A stretch of 64,000 nucleotides of DNA from Pogona vitticeps. Lineage: Eukaryota > Chordata > Lepidosauria > Squamata > Agamidae. Position 1 is the first letter of the stretch, and every line of letters begins with the position of its first letter. This document shows positions 21,485-32,246 of the stretch, piece by piece. The notes beneath the pieces were generated by a model. The model was not told where the DNA came from. It searched no databases and was given only the letters and a program-made list of their open reading frames with translations. The translations under genes were made by a program, and so were the position numbers. The stretch is from assembly GCF_051106095.1 (NCBI RefSeq), contig NC_135786.1, positions 144,383,001 to 144,447,000 on the forward strand. The letters run 5' to 3'.

Positions 21485-21501
21485 ATCACTTGTAGAATAA
21501 G

Positions 21502-21745
21502 AGACTTGCCCTTCCACTGAGTCAGGTCGTTGCCACCCAAGTGAACCAATAATATGTCCGGGGGCACTTCTGCATCACTCTGAGATGCCAAATTAAGGAG
21601 ACCACTTCAAAACATGCCCCTTTGCCCCTTCCACTCAAGTGTAGCCCAGGCTCCCAGACCCAAACTACAACCCAACTGATCTGGGAAGCATGCTTGGACA
21701 CCCAAAATATAAAATATAAAACTGTGGGCACAAGGCATGAAAAAA
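21502..21745 (-). mobile_element. SGNH-esterase-like part of the LINE, 5' piece
   Basis: The minus strand encodes PPDILLVHLGGNDL, the block III-like segment of SGNH/GDSL hydrolases. Upstream in a shifted frame is FIFWVSKHASQISWV, which resembles the family's N-terminal region. Esterase domains of this kind are known in ORF1 of some CR1-group LINEs. A frameshift separates the two stretches near 21,590. With 19,116-20,080 it forms one LINE split by the L1. Confidence 0.65.
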
Positions 21746-22484
21746 ACAGGCCTCTAACACAGCGCTACGAGGCAGCTTGAAACAGCCCTCTGTCCTCTGC
21801 GCTGCTGATGCCACCAAAGAGGCAGAGCTAGGGGGAGCCAGCCTGATAAAAGGCTCTTCATCCGGACTCCCCCTCCCATCAGCCTCACATCACAAGCCTG
21901 CGTTCGGCAGTTCCAAGCAGGCAGGCAAAGTGCTACCGTGGCGGCAGGTCCACACCGTGTGGAGCGTCCAAAAAGGGGAAAACAAGTTGGAATAACCGCA
22001 CATGTCTGTGTGCGTGCATGCACACACATGCACATCAGACTTTCTCAGTACTGCTTTTACTGAAAGGAAAAAAAAATGTGATTATAATATCTAGTCCCGA
22101 ATTTCCTTTATGGTGTGTCACAATATGTCATTTAATCCTGCCTGAATATAGGCACTGAAGAGAAGCAAGCAACGCACAGTGGAGAAGGTTTTAGCAAAAG
22201 ATTAATACAGTATGCATAAATACAGGTACTTGCTTTAAGGGAATATCTAGCCTTGGAATTTACGATTTATTTCACCCGATTGAACTGAAATCCTGCCACT
22301 GCTGTAGGGTATATATATTTACAGAATCCTCAATTCAAATAGCTTTAAATAGGATGCTAAAATCCCAGCGAACTTCCCACAATGCCCAGAGGTAAAGCAT
22401 CATGCTGTTCAGCTAAAATGGATCTTAACTTTGCTGAGAGAAATTTCCATTTATATGAGCCCTAAGTGTAGTCTGGTAATAACA
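21746..22484. other. GC-rich patch at 21,760-21,990; otherwise nothing seen
   Basis: The patch adjoins the 5' side of the SGNH-RT LINE and is much richer in G+C than neighbouring DNA. It may be the LINE's 5' untranslated region, but I see no diagnostic motif. Short alternating (GT)/(CA)-like sequence follows at about 22,010-22,035. Confidence 0.4.
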
Positions 22485-22705
22485 GTAATAATTGTGTGCC
22501 ATCAACTCAATTCAGACTTACATTCACCTTTTTCAGAGTTTTCTAGATAGAGAGTACTCAGAAGTGGTTTACCATTCCCTTCTTCTGGGGCCGTCCTTGG
22601 CTTGCCCAAGGCCACACAGGCTGGCTCTTCTACCTGGAGGCCTAGTGCGGAATCAAACGCCTAACCTCTGGCTTTGAAACTAACTCATTGAGCTATCCAG
22701 CCATA
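22485..22705 (-). mobile_element. tRNA-headed SINE with RTE-type tail
   Basis: Same family and orientation as 7566-7803: on the minus strand a worn tRNA head (inverse complement of GAGCTATCCAGCC) leads to a body and a tail with the complement of GTGCCATCAACTCAATTCAG. Nearly full length. Confidence 0.75.
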
Positions 22706-22724
22706 GAGAATATGATTTGCAAGT

Positions 22725-23005
22725 TAAGGAAATCAACCCTGAGTGTTCACTGGAAGTTCAGATCCTGAAACTGAGGCTCCAATACTTTGGCCATCTCATG
22801 AGAAGACTCCCTGATGTTGGGAAAGTGTGAAGGCAAGAGTCGAAGGGGACAACAGAGGACAAGATGGTTGGACAGTGTCATCAAAGCTACCAACATGAAT
22901 TTGACCCAACTCCGGGAGGTAATGGAAGACAGGAGGGCCTGGCGTGCTCTGGTCCATGGGGTCACGAAGACTCGGACACAACTTAATGACTAAAGAACAA
23001 CAACA
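22725..23005 (+). mobile_element. BovB LINE 3' fragment, about 280 bp
   Basis: It begins at AAATCAACCCTGAGTG and ends in an AACAACAACAA tail. It is a close relative of 6385-6716, sharing CTCCAATACTTTGGCCATCT and the tail GGTCACGAAGACTCGGACAC. A short internal deletion relative to that copy lies near 22,805. No complete domain. Confidence 0.8.
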
Positions 23006-23105
23006 ATATGGATCAGTGAGTCTAGCCTCTGTCAAGGAAGCACAGTGAAAAACTGAACTGCAAGCCCTCGGCTTTGTAGCCAGATGCTCTAACCACTGAG
23101 CTAAG
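23006..23105 (-). mobile_element. tRNA-derived SINE, partial
   Basis: On the minus strand it has a tRNA head (inverse complement of CTCTAACCACTGAGCTAA) and the start of the body. It abuts the BovB tail at 23,005. Confidence 0.6.
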
Positions 23106-23755
23106 ATTTAATTGAGACTGGCCACCTTTGCATAATGGAAGAGCTCCCCAAGGTTTCTGCAGTTGTTTGGAGAAACCTTGTCCCCAACATGTGAGTAAGA
23201 TGCCAAATAGATTTTCCTCCCATTGTGTTTTATGTAATTTGTTCATAATAGACATAGCATAAAATGTCTGCCATTTGGTGAAACTACAGTGTTCTCCATT
23301 TGTGAAGGTAGGCATGGATGCACACACATTAACACACATGCATTAACAATCTAAGCACAACAGGACTGGTGGTTTATAAAGTTATCAACATGCCATCTAA
23401 TGCTACTGCTTTTAATAGTTTTTGCAACAAGACCACAGTTTTTGCATTTTCCAGTAATGTGCATTTTAAAGAAATGTGCAAAAAAATACTAGCAGAAGTA
23501 CACTATGTTTTTCTGAGACCACAGCCAGCAAAAGGCTGACTAGCTGCCAGTTGCTGATGGTAAGATATATTATTTTTAATCATTTCACTTTTTGTGTGAA
23601 AATGAAACAAGTTGAAATTTTAAAACCATAATTGTCAGAGGAAGAAACAGTACAAATAAATCTTTTCTCCATCATATGTGTCAAAGTCATAATGGCTAAA
23701 ATCCTGTTGAGTCAATTATGCCTGTGTAATGAAATGATGCCAACAATAGGGGGAT
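23106..23755. other. No gene seen; unassigned DNA
   Basis: No recognisable exon or element family. Confidence 0.5.
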
Positions 23756-23892
23756 ATTGCTGGTAATTAAAGAATTCTGATCCTGTGGATCACCTGACTT
23801 ACCCGCAACTTGCTCATAATCATTCTCACTGGGGGCAAGTCAGTCAAGCTCCAAGAAAGAAGCAGGAACATCTTAATTAGGAGACAATTTGC
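23756..23892. repeat. Foldback element, copy 1
   Basis: Arms 23,756-23,785 (ATTGCTGGTAATTAAAGAAT...) and 23,863-23,890 are imperfect inverted repeats. The same arms occur at 23,912/24,172 and, more cleanly, at 43,233/43,323. Confidence 0.5.
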
Positions 23893-23911
23893 CACTGCCA
23901 TGACATGGAGA

Positions 23912-24212
23912 GTGCTGGTAATTTAAAGAGTTCTTGCTTTGATCTCAGGGCTCACCTGACTGTCATGCAATGACACTCATTGCAGGCAGGTTGCAGGCAA
24001 GTTGGGAGACCCTAGGGATCATCATCATCATCATTATCATCTTGGAACTGCAGAACTGGAAAGGACCCTATGGATCATTGAGTCCAGCCCCTGTTCCAGC
24101 CCCTGTCAAGGAGTAACAGTGGAGAATCAAACTCCTAACTTCTGGCTCCACACCCAGATACCTAACCCCCTGGAAACTCTTTAATTATTAGCAATCTCCC
24201 ACTGTTGGTGAC
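23912..24212. repeat. Foldback element, copy 2, split by a SINE
   Basis: The left arm 23,912-23,937 (GTGCTGGTAATTTAAAGAGT...) pairs with the inverse complement of 24,172-24,203. A SINE fills the centre. Adjacent to copy 1. Confidence 0.5.
24014..24171 (-). mobile_element. tRNA-derived SINE
   Basis: Same family as 2893: on the minus strand a tRNA head, a body with the complement of GATCATTGAGTCCAGCCCCT and a GAT-repeat tail at its 3' end (24,018-24,040). It sits inside the foldback element. Confidence 0.7.
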
Positions 24213-24943
24213 ACTGTCACCCTTATGCAGAAGTAGTTCACTCAACAGGATTTTGACCATTTATTTTAAAATGTGTTAAATTTTACATCTTGAACTTGTG
24301 TTATTCAGATTGTACAGAAGTCTATGATCTACGTTTTGGTGTTACAAGGTTGTTAAGAGTGATATCATCTTGGCACCTAAATGCAAAATCATAATTTTAA
24401 ACTAAATGTTACACGAGCATAGAATGTCTTAGCTTTTACAATTATGCACAGGATTTTTCTGAATTGTTAGAATTTCTTTATACTTGTAGAACAGTGCCTC
24501 CACATGGCTCTAGGCTTCCAAATGTTTTAAAATCCTGAACTCATATTTGACAGGACTAAAGACATTGACCAAAAATTTTATATGTTATACCTGTCGATAT
24601 AATGCAAGCAGACTAATATTTGTGCACAAATTGTTGCAAGTGATGAAGTTGGTGTATATATTATCTGTTGTGTGCTGAATTAAGCAAATTAAACAAAACC
24701 TAGGCTGTTTAAGTTATGGTAATATAAAATGACAACAGGATTAGGGCTGGTGCATGTCACCATTGACTAAAATGTATTTGTGTGCCTTTTAGGGGAAAAA
24801 GTCCAGTTTTAATGCATTTTTCAATGTGCATATATTGTTGAATTCATGTTTTCCTTTCAAAGAACACATCACAAGCCTATAAGAAGAGAGTTTTTAGGTC
24901 ACACCTGTTTCCAAGTTCCATTGAGGAGGAGTGAAATCAGATA
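24213..24943. other. No gene seen; unassigned AT-rich DNA
   Basis: No recognisable exon or element family. Confidence 0.5.
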
Positions 24944-25198
24944 CAGTGGTGCCTCACTAAACAATGTTAATCCATTCCACTGAAATTGCTGTCTTGTGAA
25001 AACATCATCTAGCGAAAAGCGTTTCCCCATTGGAATGCATTGAAACCCGTTTAATGCGTCCCAATGGGGAAAATAGTCATTGTCCAGCGAAATCCCCCAT
25101 AGGAAACACCATTTTGCGAATCGCTATAGCGATCACAAAAAGTCAATGTCGAGCAAAAAAACTGTTTTGTGGGGTAATCGTCTTACGAGGTACCACTG
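24944..25198. mobile_element. 255-bp mariner-like MITE
   Basis: Terminal inverted repeats begin CAGTGGTGCCTC on the left and end GAGGTACCACTG on the right, with TA on each side (24,942-24,943 and 25,199-25,200). The interior contains further imperfect inverted segments such as CCATTGGAATGCATTG and CCCAATGGGG. It is related to the elements at 15,405 and 51,351. No coding capacity. Confidence 0.8.
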
Positions 25199-27636
25199 TA
25201 GATATGGGCATATTTAGCATAAGAAAAGAGTGCAACCCATGAGTATGTGAGAAAATGTTGTCCCTGAAATATCCAGTTTATCTTCTACCTCTAAGACCAT
25301 AATTTAAGTTTTCTGGAGAAGGGTAATTAATAGAACCATTCACAAGAACCTGACAGTTTTATGTAACCTGGGTGAAAATAGAAAATAGATTCCTATACAC
25401 CTATGAGAGTTTGCTTATTTACTGGCAAATCTGCTCATGAGCAAGAACTGGGATTTCATAAATGGGGAATTGGGAGGATGTCATCAAAAAAACTCAGGAC
25501 TGCTGTGTGTTATAATGGGATTATCTTAACGGCAACTGGTGCACTGTTAAAACTGTAGCTCTTTGACTTTATTGTAATCACGGTCTGTACTTCAGAAGCG
25601 GTATATTGTTTTCATATTTGGCTAGAAAAGAAAGTACTTTAGATTAGAGAAGTGTGATATAGATCATCCTTAATTATAATAAAAGGAATAAAAGGAATCA
25701 GACTCCTGATCATATGCCAATTTTATTTCATATCTTTAGAAGGTTATGAATAAGATTAATAGTTTCCCTATAATTAAATGTGAAGTCATTCTTCTCCAGA
25801 CTGAAGTACTTCCTTCTTTCTGTTTAATATAACACTCTACAGTACATTAAACACTGAAGCCCTATCTTTTTCTAGTCCAGCTCCCATGTTGTCCTCTATG
25901 GAAGGAAGTTAAAAGTCTGAAGAACAGTGTCCACTCTACACATGGAGCCTCTTCAATGCAACCTGCTTTTGCAGAGTCTCAGTTCATGTGGACAGCTTCC
26001 ACACATAACAAATGATCTTCTCTTCATATTGTCAACTCTCCACTGATGCGGGGGGGGGGGGGGGCGGAGAGAAGAAGAAGTGAATGGGATTAGCATTACC
26101 CACCCCATATGTTCCAATCATCCTATTTCTGAATGCTTGAGCAGGATTTAGAGGCAGCTTTGGGTTCTGGGAGCACATTGTCCCATGAAACAGCTGAAGT
26201 GCAGGAAAAGGATGAGGCAAGATGGAGGGGAGAAGAGTAAGTCAATGGACAGGTAGTTTAATTCTTCACCTTAATATGCTGCTTCTTCCTAAATCACCTG
26301 CTTCAGTAGAGACCAATCTACAACCAGCAACTCCGGTTGGTGGTGAATGCGTAGGGGAAAAACATTAGTTTGAGGAAATGTTAAGTAATCTGGTTCTTAC
26401 TTGCTAGTTTACCCCTCTAAAATGTGCCCACCGTCATCATCTTTTCACTATTTGATGATTATCAAAGGTCCAGATCTAGAGCCAAACAATTAGTTCAAAG
26501 GTGGGGATGTATGACTCTCCACATGTATTGGGCTGGCAGGCAAATGAATGCCATGCCTCATTTATTTCATCCCTCAGTATTGATATATTAGTATCTTCTA
26601 ATATTTCTTTTTCAGGTGTTCATTGTAATAAATGATTCCCCTTAGTCTGCTAGTCAGACATATGTTTTTCTAAGCTGCCAACATATAATTTGTCTTCTTT
26701 TACCTCCTGATGGCAGCTCAGCACAGAAGAACTTTAAGAACCCTAGCCTTGAACTGTTACTGATGTGGCAGAATGCCTTTTGTTATATTGACCTCAAGAG
26801 TCACATGCCTAATCTAACCGTGTCATATTGTATGGAAGATGTCATGCAAATACAATTGTCAGTGAAATCACTTGAAAAAATGGAGTAGGAAGAGAGAGGC
26901 TATGATCATGCAAGAATAGATCCTAGAGCCATTCCATCTGAATACATTTTTTCAATATAGGATGCTAAAGTTAAGTGAAATGGTTTGATTCCTTTATTCA
27001 AATCCTTGATTCAATTCAGATAATACTGATGATGATGATCTTTATGCATTGATCCATGGTTTTAACTCTTGGTTAAAATTAAGAATAAATATTGATATCT
27101 TGTCAAATACAGCTGATTACCTTTTGTTCATGTGACGCCTTGCAATATTGCTCCTCGAGGTACTACAGTCCTGGAGAGCTGCTTGCCAAGTAGGATGAGA
27201 CAATGGTCTCAAAACTCTTTTTTTTTCTTCATGTTTATGCCAAGTTAACTCCTTTCCTGCTCCCTGCAAACTTGTCTAGGTTACTGGGGAGCAAGTACCA
27301 GGAAGTTAATAATATCTGGAGGACCACATGTGCCCTACTCTTGTTCTGATCAATTCATGATCACTTATTAATATATGGTTTATTCTAGGTTGTCCCCATT
27401 TCAATTTAATTATAAACTTTGTTCCTGTTTTCTTACAGCAATAGTCACAAGTTCTATTAGGTAAATACCTGCTTTTTGGCTCCAAGTGCTACCCAAGTAT
27501 CTGCTCACTTGTAGTTGTCTCTAAGCACCTAATAATTGGGTTGTAGACCAGTTGCGGAGCATTATTTTCTGTTAAAGTACAATAACTTAACATTGCTCTT
27601 AACTTTTGCCAATGCTTCTGCATTATACACCATACT
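25199..27636. other. No gene seen; G run at 26,049
   Basis: A G-run of about 15 bases lies near 26,049. Otherwise no recognisable exon or element. Confidence 0.5.
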
Positions 27637-27648
27637 AGTTCCATGCAA

Positions 27649-27744
27649 CTCCGGAAGGCAGTAGAAGATAGGAGGGCCTGGCGTGCTCTGGTCCATGGGG
27701 TCATGAAGAGTCGGACACGACTAAACGACTAAACGACGACGACG
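27649..27744 (+). mobile_element. BovB LINE 3' tail insertion, 96 bp
   Basis: It begins CTCCGGAAGGCAG and ends in a GAC-repeat tail, flanked by the 12-bp exact duplication AGTTCCATGCAA (27,637-27,648 and 27,745-27,756). Like those at 2697 and 63,596 it is an independent insertion of about the last 100 bases of BovB. Confidence 0.8.
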
Positions 27745-27756
27745 AGTTCCATGCAA

Positions 27757-28123
27757 TTACAGCTTGTTTGTTGCTTCTTAGCTGTTATTTACCTGAAGCA
27801 AGCTATTATCAGTTTTGATATAACATTCACACATCATTGGTATTTTTCATTCCAGTTTAGTAGAGCAAAAGTGTGAAAAGAGAAACTGTACATATATTTC
27901 TGACCTGCTGTTTACCAGCTAGGCTGGCGGACATTTCACCTTGTTTCTACCTGTGACTTGGGACATCACTCTATATCTCATTCTGCTGCTTCAGCTAAGA
28001 TCAATTCATTTGTCACTGCTGACACCAATTAACTACCTAATAATTTTTAAAAAGTGTAGGCACATAATATTCTCATGGGCAACTACTTTAAATTTAGTTC
28101 AATTTAATTTAATTTTAATTGGG
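27757..28123. other. No gene seen; unassigned DNA
   Basis: No recognisable exon or element. Confidence 0.5.
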
Positions 28124-28307
28124 CTGGCTGGATAGTTCAGTGAGTTAGATTCCCACTATGTCTCCCTGGAGAAGAACCAGCCTGTGTAGCCTTGAAGAAG
28201 CTGTGCATCCTCAGAGGACGCAAATGAAAATCCACTTCTGAGTAGTCACTACCTAGAAAACTGTGAAAAGGGTCACCATTAATTTGAATTGACTTGATGG
28301 CACTTTA
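28124..28307 (+). mobile_element. tRNA-headed SINE with RTE-type tail
   Basis: The head GGCTGGATAGTTCAGTGAGT is worn. The body shares CACTTCTGAGTAGTCACTAC with the copies at 7566 and 22,485 (in complement), and the end is TTTGAATTGACTTGATGGCA. The 3' tail runs into the (CTT)n microsatellite at 28,308. Confidence 0.7.
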
Positions 28308-28376
28308 TTTCTTCTTCTTCTTCTTCTTCTTCTTCTTCTTCTTCTTCTTCTTCTTCTTCTTCTTCTTCTTCTTCTT

Positions 28377-28418
<42 letters not shown>

Positions 28419-28440
28419 TTGCTACTGCTACTACTACTGT
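28308..28440. repeat. (CTT)n then (CTA)n microsatellite
   Basis: About 70 bases of CTT repeats are followed by about 36 bases of CTA repeats and a degenerate end. It begins at the 3' end of the SINE, which probably seeded it. Confidence 0.9.
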
Positions 28441-31400
28441 TTTTAATTGGCTTCTGTTCATAGTGATGTAATTATTTTGGTCAGACTTCCTTGTGAACTA
28501 CTTAGAGCACATTTCATATAAAAAGCAATATATAAGGGAAGTTCTCTTTGTCTGTAGTTTAAAATGTCTAATTCAGGAGCTGAAGCTGCATGCCCTGGCT
28601 TGGTCTGCTTAGATAGCCAAGACCTCAGATGTTTGAGGGATGTTATCAGGAGCAAATGCACCTTCTGTTTGTATCTTCTCCCCCTGAAGAAATAATTACT
28701 AGCTAATCTAGTGAGCGCTAATCATGTGTACCTCCAGCTCCTAGGCCAAATTGTTCAGCACGGGCAAATATGTGCACACATAGCTATATTCACATTTGTT
28801 GGAACGTGGTAAGTTCTCAACAGAGTTTGGAAATACTTCATTAATTTTCATTTGTTAGAGTAAATGCATTCCTTTGCAGGCCATAATATGCAGAATCCTC
28901 ATCCCCTTAATTCACGCAAGAACCTACACAACAGCAAGCTGGAGGTTGTAGAAAATTCTGCAAAGGGAGCATTAACGTCTAACAATATCAACTGGGTGCT
29001 GGTCGTTATCACTAATGTAATGTTTTAATTCAATTTAATAATGTCAGTTTAATGTTAATAATTTTTCTCTAATTAAATATTGTCAGTCATTGCCACGCTG
29101 CTTTCTGAAAAGGCCACAATCTGGGCAGTTTCCTTTCATCATAAAGGTTTATTAGATATGCTAAATTTTTCTGGTTTCTAATTGAAAGGTTTCACCCGTT
29201 CCCATTGAGGCTTGAATAATGTCAGTTAGCACCGGGGCTGGAAAACTAGTGCAGTGCATAAAAACTGGGGAGCTGAGTTCACATTGTGTTATCTGTGATT
29301 TGATTTGTACTAGTCTGTGACCTGCAACTCTCCTTGACAGGAATATATTAGATCAATATGAATTTTTTTTTTCTGAACAAGTGAAATGCTAGAATAATGA
29401 CCCTTTTGTCAAATATGTCTTTGAATTGTTGACAAACTGGTTTGTTTTTGTTTCTGTTTGCCTCAGTGCTTCCAGAACAAACACAATGGGCTTCTTTACA
29501 ATGGGTGTATAGCTTCGGGGCGTAGCATCACATGAGTGAAATAAATCTAATGGCCTAAGGAGCGAGGATTTGCAACCCAAGCTGAGACATTGCCAATTAT
29601 CTCTAGTTCTTGCTCATGAAGTCATGTCAATATAATGCAACACTACAATTCTGATTTTTGTGCAAAACAGATGTGAAGATGCAAAGATACATCTCTTGGC
29701 TGAAAATAAATGATTATGACTTTTTTGTTGCTTCAGTGCCGAAGCAGAAAAGAAAGCTTATTTTTGCATGGTAACTACAGCAGCAACATCCTACTATATA
29801 TAACTGCATCTCTGCATATTCTTAGCTTTGTTTCTGTGCTCTTTGCCTCTGGTGGTTCCCTAGCTACTGAAATTTAGCTTGCTGCTCCCTTCGGCAAATA
29901 CCTGTTTTGTTTTTGGTAATCTTAATAATGGATATGCATGATTTGTAAGAAAAGTAGTTGTTAAAAATAGACATGACGTCATACGTTTCTTTTGTAGGGA
30001 TGTACCAAACACCCACCCCATCTCACCCATCCTTTGCTTTCAAATGTATCATTTTAATCCTTGCCCATATGACACAATAAACACATATCTATCCTCACAT
30101 GACTATATGTGATATATATATTCCTGTACATCTTTCTAGAGCTACATAGGGAAAGCATTGTGATTGAGGTAGCCCTTAGAACTTCCAATATTTCCCTGGT
30201 ATTGTATCCTACCAATACTGTTCTGAAACAGCAATCACAAACTCTTACCTTAGTTTAATCCCCATTCAACTCAATGGGACACAACTGAGTAGACACATAC
30301 AGGATAGCATTGTTACAGAAACGATAAAACATTTGATGCATATTACTTGTTGCATCAGTGTGTTGCTATAAGAGCAACAAGGTGTAGTGGTGTCAAACCT
30401 GGGAAGGAAAACAGCTGGGAGGATGTAGCAGATTTAAGCTGATGCCAGGGGTGGAGGGGTTTATAACAGTCTTGTCTTCCTTCTTGATGTCTCAATCAAA
30501 ATCTCTCACATCTACTATGTCACATTAGAATAGGATGCGCCCACGGCCATTGCACACTTGCTCATCATGGCAATTTGCTTATTTGAAACTGCTTATGGCA
30601 CAGCTTATGGCCAGGAAATAGTCTAGGAGACTGATCTCAACATGATTTTCTTTAATAATTAGTGAGAACAAAATGGACCTTTTCCACAAGGTAAGACGGG
30701 GGTCTGAAGCAAATTATGGTCCTCTAAGGTTCTTGAACTGCAGTTTCCATTACATTCCACCATTGGCTAAGCCTAAGCCAGTCACAGCTCAGTTCAAAGA
30801 AACATTCTCAAGAAATGTCATATGGGATGCTGGTAACCCAAGAACACTATCACATAAAGAGTTAGAAGCAGGCAAGGTCACCAGGCAGCTGGATTACACA
30901 TGTGTAACACCTGTGTTGTTCAAGTTGTAGAAGAACCAGAAGTGAAGTCTTAAGCATTCTGGACCCCCAGAGATCCACCCCAAACCAGTTGCAAGGCTTC
31001 AGACCAAATCTCAAGGCTTTCCACTCTTGGGAAGCCCTCTTACTTTGTAAAAGCACCCTCTTACTCCTGATAAGCCTGGTTTGTGACTCAGTGTGGTAGT
31101 GCATGTGAGAGACGGACTGACATTGATAACAAAGAAGGAATACTTTTAAGAGTTTTAAAACCTTGCATGCATTTTTAAAAAGTGAAAAACTCTCAGATGC
31201 AAAGCTTCAGGACCCTGTAGGTCGGACACAGGCCTAATTTTAGTGCCTAGGTTTTATGGTCTTGCAGCTATGGTGGAGATAGACAAAATGGTGAGAAAAA
31301 GATAGTCAATCGCTCATTCTCCTATATGAACAGATAAACACACACACACTTTTATTATTATAAATGCTAACCAAGAGACTTGTCCATCATGCAGTCTGCC

Positions 31401-31587
31401 CACCGAGGAGCTGAAGTTTGGCAGATATGCACTTGAAAACTGGACTAATGGACTCCAATTTTCCCATTCGTTTTTTTTGTTCCCTGTTATTCTCTTTTAT
31501 TCTCATTCTTATGTGCTGCACTCTGTAACAACATTTTCACTGCTCCATGAAAATGAAAAGATTAAGTAAAAAACCCCACATCACCCA
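28441..31587. other. No gene seen; possible conserved non-coding stretch
   Basis: No exon is recognisable. The AT-rich stretch at about 29,030-29,240 is rich in TAAT-type homeodomain motifs, has no repeat signature and may be a conserved non-coding element. The first copy of a 36-bp repeat lies at 30,543-30,578. Confidence 0.4.
30543..30578 (+). repeat. 36-bp repeat, copy 1
   Basis: These 36 bases, starting ACGGCCATTGCACACTTGCT, are identical to 33,110-33,145. Flanks on both sides differ. Confidence 0.9.
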
Positions 31588-31830
31588 CAGAATCATAGAA
31601 TTGTACAGCTTGAATGGATGCCAAAGACCATTGAGTCCAACCCCCTGCTGAAGGAGGCCATCTACAGCTAAAGCATCTCTGACCACTGGCTACCTAAACT
31701 CTGCTAAAATGAACTCTAATGAAGGGGAGCAGACCACTCGTCTAGCCAGTCCATTGTTGAACAGCTCTCACAAATAATCCCTTCCATTTTGGGCCAGCTT
31801 TCACAAACAATTCACCTAAGTGCTTTAGGT
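31588..31830 (-). mobile_element. CR1 LINE 3' fragment
   Basis: On the plus strand it starts AGAATCATAGAATTG, the inverse complement of the CR1 ATTCTATG tail. It then reads GACCATTGAGTCCAACCCCC, a CR1 3'-region signature in amniotes. Worn, with no coding capacity seen. Confidence 0.7.
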
Positions 31831-31832
31831 AT

Positions 31833-31975
31833 TTTATTTATTATTTATTTTATTTATTGTATTTATTGTATTTATACCCCGCCTATCTAGTCATTTCGAC
31901 CACTCTAGGTGGCTTACAACATAAAGGATAACAAGTTCAAGAAAAATGTATAATTTAAATTTATAAAGGTATCTG
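31833..31975 (-). mobile_element. L2-type LINE 3' end
   Basis: The inverse complement contains GTTGTAAGCCACCTAGAGTG and TAGATAGGCGGGGTATAAAT, then a (TAAA)-type tail. This matches the 3' end of the L2 at 9603 in layout. Only the last 140 or so bases are present. Confidence 0.65.
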
Positions 31976-32070
31976 GACGTGGAGCCAGAAATCGAAAGTT
32001 CGATCCCACACTGTACCTCTCTGACAAGGGCTGGACTTGATGATCCAAAGGGGCGAGGGATTAGTTTAGC
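31976..32070 (+). mobile_element. tRNA-derived SINE, partial
   Basis: It starts in the tRNA head at GGACGTGGAGCCAGA and has a B-box-like AAAGTTCGATCCC and the body segment GGCTGGACTTGATGATCC. 5'-truncated. Confidence 0.6.
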
Positions 32071-32177
32071 AGAAGGATTTTTCCCCCTTTTTTTCCTTTG
32101 GGTTTTTCCTTTTTTTCTGTTCTTTTCTTCTTTCTTGCTCTGTTTTGTTTTTTTGGATGTTGATGCTTTAGTTGAAT

Positions 32178-32244
<67 letters not shown>
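32178..32244. repeat. (TAAA)n microsatellite
   Basis: About 16 copies of TAAA. Confidence 0.95.

Positions 32245-32246
<2 letters not shown>

Noticed and set aside
22747-22965. Minus-strand frames starting MTPWTRARQAL (also near 2760, 6640, 27,700, 63,700)
   Set aside because: Antisense reading of BovB 3' tails; the similarity between frames reflects the repeat, not a gene family.
28279-28461. Frame with a long poly-Glu/poly-Val tract
   Set aside because: Translation of the CTT/CTA microsatellite.
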